A stretch of DNA of 8,043 nucleotides from Methylotenera sp. (GCA_027310735.1 DAIDAH010000124.1:1-8043), one strand, 5' to 3'. Positions 1 to 6,399 are shown, counted from the stretch's first letter. Notes: generated by a model not told the origin, from the letters alone. Translations and numbers: made by a program.

Positions 1-649
1 GATCAAACCAGTCTTTGACTTTCTGTTCTGTAGTGGCATCTAGCCGACCGGCGCCATCGGATATTAAAATCAATGCGCGCGAGCCTGAATCGGGGACTTT
101 ATCAAACAGGCCCGCACCGCTTGTCAGTCCGCTACCAATATTTGTTTGAAACAGCGCATTGCCAGCTGTGGCTTGTACGGCGGCAATCACGGCCTTTTTA
201 TTTTCACTTAATGGCAGTACATACATCGCTGAATTGCTAAACGTGATCATGCCGAACATGTCTTGCTGACGTGACTTTACAAACTCGGTGATGAGTCTTG
301 CTGCAGCCACAGATTTTGTTTCACCTACGGTCGCATTGCCGACACCACTAATCCCGCCTGAGAATGGGTCATCCATACTTGCGCTGCGGTCAAGTACCAG
401 TGCAATCTGTGCACCTACGCCAATTCGCTCAACTTTTTGTTCGTTGGTATGTGGTGCGGCTAGTCCAGTAATAATAAATACCAACGTGAGTATCGCTAAT
501 ACTTTTAACAGCAGGCCGATTAAATTGGATAATGGATCTGCTGGTAGCATGTCTACCCAAGAGTACTGTTTTGCATGGGCACGCTCTAGCAATAACGGTA
601 GGATGGCAAGCGGTAAAAGCCAAAGTAGCCATGGATGAGAAAATGCCAT
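1..649 (-). CDS. mxaC: MxaC-like membrane-anchored VWA protein (partial, 3' end beyond window)
   Basis: Reading leftward from an ATG at 649, an uninterrupted frame of 216 codons runs off the window edge, so the C-terminal part is missing. The protein begins MAFSHPWLLWLLPLAILPLL, a hydrophobic segment at about residues 7-21. A second hydrophobic stretch lies at about 46-63, followed by a von Willebrand A domain. The VWA metal-site motif DxSxS is intact as D87-R-S-A-S91, and a later ILISDG strand fits the same fold. Two N-terminal helices followed by a VWA domain is the usual BatA/MxaC layout. The start codon follows the mxaA stop by 3 bp, which suggests translational coupling. In methylotrophs MxaC belongs to the mxaRSACKL accessory set needed for active methanol dehydrogenase, but its exact biochemical role is not settled. 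The family call rests on domain layout plus gene order. A generic BatA-type protein would be the alternative without that context. Confidence 0.88.
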   Translation of the reverse strand, partial: MAFSHPWLLWLLPLAILPLLLERAHAKQYSWVDMLPADPLSNLIGLLLKVLAILTLVFIITGLAAPHTNEQKVERIGVGAQIALVLDRSASMDDPFSGGISGVGNATVGETKSVAAARLITEFVKSRQQDMFGMITFSNSAMYVLPLSENKKAVIAAVQATAGNALFQTNIGSGLTSGAGLFDKVPDSGSRALILISDGAGRLDATTEQKVKDWFD

Positions 650-652
650 GGA

Positions 653-1666
653 TTATTGTCCTGAATGTTGCGTTAAGGGTGCAGGCGTTAAGCCGCGCTC
701 ACAATCACGGCAGCGGCGTACAAACTGTTGCAACCAGAGGCGTGGGTCGGAGCCTGTGTCATGTATTGCACTTGGTTCAAAGTACACATGACGTGACAGA
801 CCAAAAAACTGTTGTATCTCTGATTTTATGGGCGCAAAGCTTGGTTTTTCTGTGATGAAGTCATCTAAGTTATTACTAAAAACGCTAACAGTTGCAGTAG
901 CGTTGAGCGCCTCATGCACTTTTGAGACCGCTTGTTTTAAGCCTTCTGGCGTATTCGGTAGTTTACGTAATGCACGGTAGGCTTTTGCAAAAGAGCCACC
1001 CATAAGCGGTAACCAAGCGCGCATGCCGAGTATGTAGAGCAAACCCAGTAAGCTAATTACAAGCAAGGCAATGGATGCTTTAAGCCAATTACTTTCTTTT
1101 TTGTTAGAAAGTTCGAGAGGACCCATTAGCTGACTCATATTATTTTCGATTTTAACCTGACCAAAAATAGCAATTGGTGAGATTGCAATATCCAAACTTG
1201 GAATACGATACTTGACTAAGTCCTGATGGTTTTTAGTATTAACTAGATTGATGTACTCAGGGCCTAATGCAGCGTTTTTTGCCACCACATTGTTGGTAAA
1301 TACTTGGTATGCCAGATGAATGTGATGTGTAGTGCTGCTGTCGTTAACTTCTTCGCTATGGCTGATGTCCTTTAGTTCAATGCCAATCACTTGGCCTTTG
1401 TAACGTTTTTCGTAACCGATAATAGGTAGTGAGGTTTCAACCAGCTTATAAGGTGCTTTAATCGTTAAAATAACCTCACGCTCAATCACATCGCCTACTG
1501 TATAGCCGACTAGTCTAATGGGGTCTACGGTTTTGATGGAGACATAGCCGGGTGGCACATCAGGTAAGTTCTGACTATCAATTGCCAGTGCAGATTGCGG
1601 CACAATGCTGATTGCCAGACTGCATGCAAACAAGCAATGCATTAATAAGCGAGAAAAAGAACGCAT
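653..1666 (-). CDS. mxaA: MxaA, methanol dehydrogenase maturation protein (membrane-anchored)
   Basis: The frame is open from an ATG at 1690 (345 aa). I prefer the internal ATG at 1666 (337 aa) because AGGA at 1678-1675 sits 8 nt before it, while the 1690 ATG has no visible ribosome-binding site. The shorter form starts MRSFSRLLMHCLFACSLAIS, a good signal peptide with likely cleavage after SALA at residue 28. A periplasmic beta-rich region follows, then one transmembrane helix at about 197-215 and a C-terminal domain of about 120 residues. That domain ends in an Arg/Cys-rich segment (RRCRDCERG). It lies between mxaS and mxaC, as in known mxaRSAC runs. Genetic work in Methylobacterium implicated MxaA, with MxaK and MxaL, in calcium insertion into methanol dehydrogenase. 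I see no catalytic motif, so the name depends largely on synteny and topology. Confidence 0.85.
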   Translation of the reverse strand: MRSFSRLLMHCLFACSLAISIVPQSALAIDSQNLPDVPPGYVSIKTVDPIRLVGYTVGDVIEREVILTIKAPYKLVETSLPIIGYEKRYKGQVIGIELKDISHSEEVNDSSTTHHIHLAYQVFTNNVVAKNAALGPEYINLVNTKNHQDLVKYRIPSLDIAISPIAIFGQVKIENNMSQLMGPLELSNKKESNWLKASIALLVISLLGLLYILGMRAWLPLMGGSFAKAYRALRKLPNTPEGLKQAVSKVHEALNATATVSVFSNNLDDFITEKPSFAPIKSEIQQFFGLSRHVYFEPSAIHDTGSDPRLWLQQFVRRCRDCERGLTPAPLTQHSGQ

Positions 1667-1674
1667 GGACGGTG

Positions 1675-1678
1675 TCCT
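1675..1678 (-). promoter_or_regulatory. Shine-Dalgarno that decides the mxaA start
   Basis: Read on the minus strand this is AGGA, 8 nt before the ATG at 1666-1664. The upstream ATG at 1690-1688 lies 4 nt after the mxaS stop and has no purine-rich sequence before it. The site supports the shorter mxaA product, whose N-terminus is also the more typical signal peptide. Confidence 0.6.
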
Positions 1679-1694
1679 GAATAGTGTCATAGGG

Positions 1695-2555
1695 TTAAGC
1701 GACTACAAATTGGTGGAAATACTCAGTGAGTGCATCTGCATCAAACTCACCTTCAACATAAAAAGGCGGCATATCAAAGCGCATGAATAAGTCATAAATC
1801 TCTTCGCGACGCTTTTCAAATGAAGCGACAATCTTTTCACGTAGTTCTTTGCGTAAAAAGAGTGTGCGTCGTTCGCCTGTTTCTGCATCTGAAACGTTTG
1901 CCAAGCCAAATTCAGGTAGATTCCTGTACTCGGCTGAATCCCAGAGTACAACTGGCACAATGTGATGACGTAGCAGGTTAGATAGCGCGTCTTCAAGTAA
2001 GGCGTTTGGCATGTGAAAGTCTGAAATTAAAAAGACCAAAGCGCGTTCACGTGGTAAAAATCGGTACACATCATTAATCCCACTACAATTTACAGGCTGT
2101 GGATGGTAATCCTTTAATGACTCCGCCATAGCGATTGCACGATGCGATTTAAATGATGATGTGCTGATCCAATCTTCGCGTACCACTTCATCAAAACCAA
2201 TAAAACCAAATGGGTCGTGATTTTGACTGGCTGACTGTGCGATTGATTCCGCAATTTCTGCGGCTAGTTTAATTTTGCGTTTTTTGGCGCCAAAATTCAT
2301 ACTGCCAGACAAGTCGCAAATCACATAAACAGGTGTGGCACTTTTTTGGTTAAACAAGCGCACATATACCTGCTCAAGCGGGTCGCGTATGGTCTGCCTA
2401 ATATCAATGCGGCGCGGGTCTGGGTAAGAGAGTAGTGTTGTGTGACCACGAAACTCCATGCCCATGCCGCGTTGCGTGCTGGAGTGCCGCCCAGGGTGGC
2501 GTCCACGAGATCGCCAGCCTATGTGGTAGCTAAAAGATTTAATCTCTTCCATCAT
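1695..2555 (-). CDS. mxaS: MxaS, DUF58-family protein with VWA metal-site motif
   Basis: This 286-aa protein has no signal peptide or membrane helix and should be cytosolic. The DUF58 signature is visible as a region of about residues 34-70 (EFRGHTTLLSYPDPRRIDIR and onward). It is followed by a VWA-type strand ending in an intact MIDAS motif D81-L-S-G-S85. A VFLISDFHMP strand further on matches the VWA-like core. DUF58 proteins are regularly encoded beside MoxR ATPases and are thought to act with them as metal-dependent chaperone or maturation pairs. In the mxa cluster this partner is MxaS. The start is the first of two adjacent Met codons, with GGA 6 nt upstream. The stop lies 4 bp before the longer mxaA start, or 28 bp before the preferred one. 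The 156-bp gap to mxaR is much larger than the other gaps in this run and appears to hold an inserted element. Confidence 0.9.
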   Translation of the reverse strand: MMEEIKSFSYHIGWRSRGRHPGRHSSTQRGMGMEFRGHTTLLSYPDPRRIDIRQTIRDPLEQVYVRLFNQKSATPVYVICDLSGSMNFGAKKRKIKLAAEIAESIAQSASQNHDPFGFIGFDEVVREDWISTSSFKSHRAIAMAESLKDYHPQPVNCSGINDVYRFLPRERALVFLISDFHMPNALLEDALSNLLRHHIVPVVLWDSAEYRNLPEFGLANVSDAETGERRTLFLRKELREKIVASFEKRREEIYDLFMRFDMPPFYVEGEFDADALTEYFHQFVVA

Positions 2556-2556
2556 T

Positions 2557-2686
2557 TAAAATCCATTTTATGGGCGAATTGCGTTATCGCGTGCTCGCTC
2601 ATTCCTTGCCTATCTGTGTGATATGTCTGCGTCATTCGCTGCGGGTCTCCTAGCACTTCATCCCATAAAAGTGAATTTTTTGTACG
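2557..2686. repeat. Candidate MITE-like inverted-repeat element between mxaR and mxaS
   Basis: Two arms, TTTTATGGG at 2566-2574 and CCCATAAAA at 2662-2670, are exact reverse complements. Extending them outward to 2558 and 2678 gives about 14 of 17 matching positions. An inner pair, GTGCT (2591-2595) and AGCAC (2653-2657), could extend a stem. The interior is clearly richer in GC than the intergenic DNA elsewhere. A 7-bp direct repeat CATCATT flanks the block at 2550-2556 and 2687-2693, as a target-site duplication would. Removing the element and one repeat copy would leave a 19-bp mxaR-mxaS gap, similar to the other gaps in the run. Against this, the ends are not symmetric: 8 extra bases lie outside the right arm. 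I see no coding capacity. The extent given is the block between the direct repeats. Confidence 0.45.
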
Positions 2687-2690
2687 CATC

Positions 2691-2702
2691 ATTGACGTCA
2701 AT
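2691..2702. repeat. Perfect 12-bp palindrome after mxaR
   Basis: ATTGACGTCAAT reads identically on both strands and lies 9 bp past the mxaR stop codon. It has no loop bases, so it is more plausible as a protein-binding site or an insertion target than as a terminator. No T-run follows it. It adjoins the candidate mobile repeat and overlaps that repeat's right-hand flanking CATCATT. Confidence 0.4.
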
Positions 2703-2711
2703 AAATATGCA

Positions 2712-3728
2712 TTATGGCGCGGCAACTGCATTCACAATACCTGAGAGCATTTCGCGTGCAATCTCGGTGCGGCGCATTTCATACACTGGGCTAAATACTA
2801 GGCGGTGTGCAACCGTAGAGTGGAATACGGCATGAATGTCTTCAGGCAAAACGGCAGTACGATTGTTTAACCAAGCGTTTACGCGAGCTGCACGTAACAT
2901 CATGCTCATACCACGTGGGCTCGCACCAGCGAGCACTAAGCGGTTCATATCTACACCAGATACCTTAATGCCGAAGTCGAGCGGGGCTTTAGTGGCTTTC
3001 CACAGGTTCAAAGCATATTTTTTTAGTGTATCGCTAGTTGTAATGTTGTTTTGGATTACGCTAGAGAACGCGTTTAGTTCGTCAAACTGTAAAACTTCCG
3101 CTTTCACAGTGTCTACCAATGCATCCACGTTATGGAACCTTGTATCGAATACCAGTGACTCCATGATGGTATCTTCATTTGGCACCACAATTGGAATTTC
3201 CATCATGAAGCGGTCGCGTGCAGCGGACGGGATTTCAAACGTTTCTTCTTTTTCAACTTGGTTGCGGTCAGCGAACACAATCATGTGCGGGAAGTAATGT
3301 TCTGAGTTAAATGCAGACAAGCTACGTTCAGCCATTACACGTAGCAACAGTGAGTGCACTTGCGGGCGTGCGCGGTTAATCTCGTTAAAGAAAAACACGG
3401 ATAGATTTTCACCAGACATGAGCAATGGTCCTGGGCTCACGTGAGGTTTACCATCTTCACCAAGGTAGGTGTGATATACCAAGTCATTCGGCATTAAGTC
3501 AATCGTGCCTTCAATTCGTTGGTAACCACCACCAATGCCACGTGTAAAAGCGCGTAGTAGTGTGGTTTTCCCAACACCCACATCACCTTCTAGCAATACA
3601 TGCCCGCGGGCAAAAATAGAGGTGGTAATCAAACGCACGGGCGTTTGTTGGCCTACAACTACTTTGTTCACTTCTGATTCTAGGGCAAGCGCATGATTGC
3701 GCCAGTCGGCAAGTTGACGGTCACTCAT
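2712..3728 (-). CDS. mxaR: MxaR, MoxR-family AAA+ ATPase
   Basis: This 338-aa cytosolic ATPase has the motifs of a MoxR protein in order. The Walker A is GDVGVGKT at 48-55. The Walker B region FFFNEINRA is at 112-120, a sensor-1-like segment (FADRNQ) carries N156, DRF is at 172-174, and the sensor-2 signature GASPRG is at 268-273. The length is typical of MoxR proteins. The Walker B Asp is replaced by Asn (N115) while the catalytic Glu (E116) is kept, and the sensor-1 TQNP is changed to DRNQ. MxaR/MoxR works with DUF58 and VWA partners, here MxaS and MxaC, in maturation of periplasmic methanol dehydrogenase. The start at 3728 is the natural N-terminus, with a weak GGA upstream. The gene heads the run and is divergent from the receptor gene. 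Normally mxaFJGI would be expected upstream. Confidence 0.92.
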   Translation of the reverse strand: MSDRQLADWRNHALALESEVNKVVVGQQTPVRLITTSIFARGHVLLEGDVGVGKTTLLRAFTRGIGGGYQRIEGTIDLMPNDLVYHTYLGEDGKPHVSPGPLLMSGENLSVFFFNEINRARPQVHSLLLRVMAERSLSAFNSEHYFPHMIVFADRNQVEKEETFEIPSAARDRFMMEIPIVVPNEDTIMESLVFDTRFHNVDALVDTVKAEVLQFDELNAFSSVIQNNITTSDTLKKYALNLWKATKAPLDFGIKVSGVDMNRLVLAGASPRGMSMMLRAARVNAWLNNRTAVLPEDIHAVFHSTVAHRLVFSPVYEMRRTEIAREMLSGIVNAVAAP

Positions 3729-3775
3729 TGAAATTTTCCGTATCTGATTTGAAGTTGTTAAATGAATTTGACTGC

Positions 3776-3804
3776 ATAGTAAACGTTTTTTAGTCAGGGG
3801 TAAA
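3776..3804 (-). promoter_or_regulatory. Possible sigma-70 promoter for mxaRSAC
   Basis: On the minus strand, TTTACC (3804-3799, 4 of 6 matches to the -35 consensus) is followed after 17 bp by TACTAT (3781-3776, 4 of 6 to the -10 consensus). This would start transcription near 3769, about 40 nt before the mxaR ATG. Both boxes are mediocre and the region is AT-rich, so this is only a candidate. Confidence 0.3.
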
Positions 3805-3820
3805 CAGATCGGTATACCCC
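3797..3820. promoter_or_regulatory. Inverted repeat upstream of mxaR, possible operator
   Basis: GGGGTA (3797-3802) and TACCCC (3815-3820) are reverse complements separated by 12 bases. The right arm also overlaps a self-contained palindrome GGTATACC (3811-3818). The repeat overlaps the candidate mxaR -35 box and is one of the few GC-rich patches in this intergenic region. No T-run follows on either strand, so it is not a terminator. The binding protein is unknown. Confidence 0.35.
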
Positions 3821-3961
3821 TTTAATGAATTTAATTGAGTTTAGTTGTAAATGGTTTTTTATGTAATGGTTTATTGATACTTTTTGTTTAATTTTATTCA
3901 GAACCAATAAATCTAACGCTACTCAATTGTTTTTTGTATCTAGCATTGTATGATGTTAAGA

Positions 3962-3999
3962 GTGGTTGTAAACAACCAATTATGTGGTTGTAAACAACC
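3962..3999. promoter_or_regulatory. Tandem palindromic operator / candidate enhancer (two identical sites)
   Basis: The 16-mer GTGGTTGTAAACAACC occurs twice, at 3962-3977 and 3984-3999. Each copy contains the inverted repeat GGTTGT-AA-ACAACC (3964-3977 and 3986-3999). The copies are offset by exactly 22 bp, about two helical turns, so two dimers would bind on the same DNA face. This arrangement is typical of cooperative binding by Fis-type helix-turn-helix activators at upstream activating sequences. The sites lie 138-173 bp before the receptor ATG, and the gene behind the receptor encodes such an activator. Pairing the site with that protein is inference. A local repressor or another regulator remains possible. 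Confidence 0.7.
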
Positions 4000-4030
4000 G
4001 TAATTTAAGGTGTGATCTTAGTTTGATAAC

Positions 4031-4036
4031 TATAAT
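4031..4036 (+). promoter_or_regulatory. Perfect -10 hexamer TATAAT, alternative receptor promoter
   Basis: TATAAT matches the sigma-70 -10 consensus exactly, but I see no acceptable -35 hexamer 16-18 bp upstream. If it is used, the tandem palindromes would lie at about -50 and -72, positions suited to an activator. This model competes with the sigma-54 model, and chance occurrence is quite likely in DNA this AT-rich. Confidence 0.25.
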
Positions 4037-4083
4037 TTTCGCTTACTTATTGATTTTATTGAATGTTTATGTTTTAAATGATT

Positions 4084-4099
4084 GGGAATATTTTTTGCT
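4084..4099 (+). promoter_or_regulatory. Candidate sigma-54 (-24/-12) promoter of the receptor gene
   Basis: GG at 4085-4086 and GC at 4097-4098 are separated by exactly 10 bases, the invariant core of a -24/-12 promoter. The -12 box TTGCT is a full match. The -24 box (GGGAAT against TGGCAC) is weak outside the GG. The inferred start near 4110 would leave a leader of about 27 nt containing AGGA before the ATG at 4137. The tandem palindromes would then lie about 117 and 139 bp upstream, the usual distance for sigma-54 enhancers. The sigma-54 activator encoded downstream strengthens the reading. Confidence 0.45.
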
Positions 4100-4136
4100 T
4101 ATTAATTAGCGCTAAATAATAAATATAGGAATTAAC

Positions 4137-6386
4137 ATGCAAACAAAGTTACAACCCAAATTAATTCTAGCCGCAATTCTAGCGGCTTACGCAATGCCAC
4201 AGGCTTTTGCAGAAAATAAAGCAGAAGTGCTGGAGACTCAGGCAATTGAAGTTGTTGGTACAACGCCCTTACCGAGTATTGGTACTCCAATTAACCAAGT
4301 GCCCTCTAATGTGCAAACAGGATCATCAAAAGATTTTAGTCAGCAACAATCCTTAGACTTGTCTGAGTACCTTGATAACAATTTAGGTTCTGTAAATACG
4401 AGTAACAGTGTGGCTAACCCTTATCAGGCTGATGTGCAGTTTCGCGGATTTACGGCATCGCCATTATTAGGCACACCGCAAGGGCTTTCTGTGTATATGG
4501 ATGGCGTACGTGTGAATGAGCCCTTTGGAGATATTGTGAACTGGGATCTGATTCCAGCCAATGCAATTGCTAATATTAATCTAATCCCAGGTTCTAACCC
4601 GTTGTTTGGTTTAAATACGTTAGGTGGCGCACTTGCTGTGCATACTAAGAGCGGCACAGAGTTTCCCGGTGTTAAAGCGACGGTTTATGGCGGATCCTGG
4701 GCTCGCCGTGCATTTGAGTTTGAAGCCGGCGGTGTTGATAAAGAAAAAAATGTTGACTATTTTGTCGCGGGTAATATTTTTAAAGAAAATGGCTGGCGCG
4801 AACATTCTTCAAGTGATGTGAAACAAATTTTTGGTAAGGTGGGTTGGCAAAACGATACAAGTGATTTGGATTTATCACTAGCACTGGCTGATACTATGAT
4901 GGAAGGTACGCAAGCAGTTCCGTTATCAACTTATAACAATCCAAAGAAAGCTTATACCTACCCTGATTCTATTGGTAATCAGATGGTCATGCTTAATTTA
5001 AAGGGTAGTCATTTTCTGACAGATGATAAGTTGCTTGCCGGTAATGTTTACTATCGTAAAAATCGCAGTAGCGGTTTCAATAGTAATGCCAACAGTTTAG
5101 CCGCTGCAGATTCAGTCAATATCTCTACTCTTACAGATCAAGATGGTTTTGGAGGTACGCTGCAGTTTAGTCTGTTAGATGATTTACTGGGACATAAAAA
5201 CCAATTTACAGTTGGTGCAAGTGCCGACTTTGGCCGTACGGATTTCTCCAGTGATTCATTGCAAGCCACAGTTGTGGGTAATGAAACGGTTACGGATACA
5301 CCTTTTACTTCAGCTGGGCAAGTAAGACTAAATGCTAAAAATGATTATTATGGATTGTATGCAACAGATACATTTTCATTTAATGATCAAATACACATGA
5401 CGCTTTCTGGGCGTTATAACGTAGCTAAAATTCGTTTGTCAGGAATGAGTTCAGATCCAACATTGACTCCAGTTGATTCAAGTTTATCTGGCGATCATAG
5501 TTATAACCGCTTTAATCCTGCGATTGGTTTTAACTACAATCCAAGTAATGCTCTCGGTTTTTATGCGGGCTATAATGAAGGTATGCGTGCAGCTACGCCT
5601 GTTGAGTTAAGTTGTGCTGACTCAACTCGTCCATGCGCACTACCTAACGCTTTTGCGGCTGATCCTCATTTGGACATGGTTATAGCCAAAACTTGGGAAG
5701 GTGGTGTGAGAGGCAAGTTGGCGAAAGATATAGGCTGGAATATGGGTTTATATAACACTCAAAATAGTAATGATATTCAGTTTATTGCCAGCAGTGTTTC
5801 CGGGTCTGGTTACTTTGCAAACGTAGGTGAAACACGCCGCCGTGGTTTGGAAGTGGGCTTAAATGGTAAGTTTGATGCGCTAACATTATCAGTCAACTAT
5901 GGCTTTGTTGATGCAACTTACCAATCTGATTTTATGGTAGGTTCTGCCGCGAATAGTAGTAAAGATGGCTCGAATCAAATTCAAGTAACTAAAGGCAATA
6001 GAATTCCTGGAATTGCACGTCAAACACTTAAGTTACGGGCAGCTTATGATGTAACACCTGCTTGGAATGTTGGCACAAATGTTGTTATTGCGGCTGGTCA
6101 ATATGCGCGTGGCGATGAAAATAACCAAGATGTGAATGGCAAAGTGCCAGGTTATGCTGTGATGCATTTAGATACACATTACACGCTTAGTGACAGCTGG
6201 AAACTGTTTGCCAAAGTGAATAATGTATTTGATACGCAATATGCTACTTTTGGGGTGCTAGGTAATAATATATTTAATAGTTTAGATGAGCAATTTCGCT
6301 CACCAGCTGCGCCTCGTGCAGGCTGGGTTGGTTTGACGTACGAGTTTGGTCGGGCGAAAAAGTCATCAGCAGTTGATGTGGACTAG
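4137..6386 (+). CDS. TonB-dependent outer-membrane receptor (substrate unknown)
   Basis: This 749-aa protein opens with a signal peptide (likely cleavage after QAFA, residue 25). A TonB-box-like IEVVGTTPL follows at 37-45, then a plug domain to roughly residue 175. The plug contains RGF, YMDGVRVNEPFGD and the glycine-rich GLNTLGGALAVHTKSG typical of such receptors. The rest is a beta-barrel ending in alternating hydrophobic strands and WVGLTYEF (last aromatic F737). A 12-residue tail follows the final aromatic. Two cysteines, C493 and C500, lie in a probable extracellular loop and may form a disulfide. Such receptors use TonB energy to import metal chelates, vitamins or other scarce ligands across the outer membrane. 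The ATG has AGGA 6 nt upstream. The sigma-54 activator follows by 13 bp and is probably cotranscribed. The location beside mxaRSAC suggests a metal ligand, but nothing in the sequence fixes the substrate. Confidence 0.93.
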   Translation: MQTKLQPKLILAAILAAYAMPQAFAENKAEVLETQAIEVVGTTPLPSIGTPINQVPSNVQTGSSKDFSQQQSLDLSEYLDNNLGSVNTSNSVANPYQADVQFRGFTASPLLGTPQGLSVYMDGVRVNEPFGDIVNWDLIPANAIANINLIPGSNPLFGLNTLGGALAVHTKSGTEFPGVKATVYGGSWARRAFEFEAGGVDKEKNVDYFVAGNIFKENGWREHSSSDVKQIFGKVGWQNDTSDLDLSLALADTMMEGTQAVPLSTYNNPKKAYTYPDSIGNQMVMLNLKGSHFLTDDKLLAGNVYYRKNRSSGFNSNANSLAAADSVNISTLTDQDGFGGTLQFSLLDDLLGHKNQFTVGASADFGRTDFSSDSLQATVVGNETVTDTPFTSAGQVRLNAKNDYYGLYATDTFSFNDQIHMTLSGRYNVAKIRLSGMSSDPTLTPVDSSLSGDHSYNRFNPAIGFNYNPSNALGFYAGYNEGMRAATPVELSCADSTRPCALPNAFAADPHLDMVIAKTWEGGVRGKLAKDIGWNMGLYNTQNSNDIQFIASSVSGSGYFANVGETRRRGLEVGLNGKFDALTLSVNYGFVDATYQSDFMVGSAANSSKDGSNQIQVTKGNRIPGIARQTLKLRAAYDVTPAWNVGTNVVIAAGQYARGDENNQDVNGKVPGYAVMHLDTHYTLSDSWKLFAKVNNVFDTQYATFGVLGNNIFNSLDEQFRSPAAPRAGWVGLTYEFGRAKKSSAVDVD

Positions 6387-6388
6387 TT

Positions 6389-6393
6389 AGGAG
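6389..6393 (+). promoter_or_regulatory. Shine-Dalgarno supporting a TTG start
   Basis: AGGAG lies 6 nt before the TTG at 6400, in the 13-bp gap after the receptor stop. The first in-frame ATG is codon 34 and would remove the first strand and the acidic pair of the receiver domain. The TTG is therefore the credible start. Confidence 0.7.
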
Positions 6394-6399
6394 TCAAAT

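Larger units (their letters stand above)
3729..4136. other. AT-rich divergent intergenic regulatory region
   Basis: This 408-bp gap separates divergent mxaR and the receptor gene. I found no convincing reading frame or RNA gene in it. It holds the inverted repeat near mxaR (3797-3820), tandem identical palindromes (3964-3999), a perfect TATAAT at 4031-4036 and a GG-N10-GC element (4085-4098). The stretch 3821-3960 is AT-rich with short degenerate repeats only, including a lone half-site GTTGTAAA at 3844-3851. Confidence 0.7.

Noticed and set aside
288..855. Open plus-strand frames of 116 and 107 codons (288-638, 532-855) and a 67-codon minus-strand frame (429-632)
   Set aside because: They lie over mxaC and mxaA in other frames, have no recognisable domains, and the overlapped genes carry clear motifs.
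1703..1996. 97-codon minus-strand frame
   Set aside because: It lies inside mxaS in another frame; the DUF58/MIDAS frame is the real one.
2623..3297. Plus-strand frames of 70 and 153 codons
   Set aside because: Both run largely antisense to mxaR, whose AAA+ motifs are unmistakable. The first begins in the intergenic repeat and shows no ribosome-binding site or family features.
3797..3820. Rho-independent terminator reading of the GGGGTA/TACCCC hairpin
   Set aside because: The loop is 12 nt, there is no T-tract on either strand, and it lies upstream of both divergent genes, where no transcript should end.
3841..3872. Third degenerate operator copy around GTTGTAAA and the nearby ATGGTTT repeats
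   Set aside because: Only a half-site matches and the second arm is absent; such AT-rich similarity is expected by chance.
3962..3999. CRISPR array from the repeated palindromic unit
   Set aside because: There are only two 16-bp units with a 6-bp gap, so there is no spacer-sized interval and no cas gene nearby.
4110..4136. Riboswitch (for example cobalamin) in the receptor leader
   Set aside because: The leader from either candidate start is only about 27-94 nt, AT-rich, and shows no conserved riboswitch boxes.
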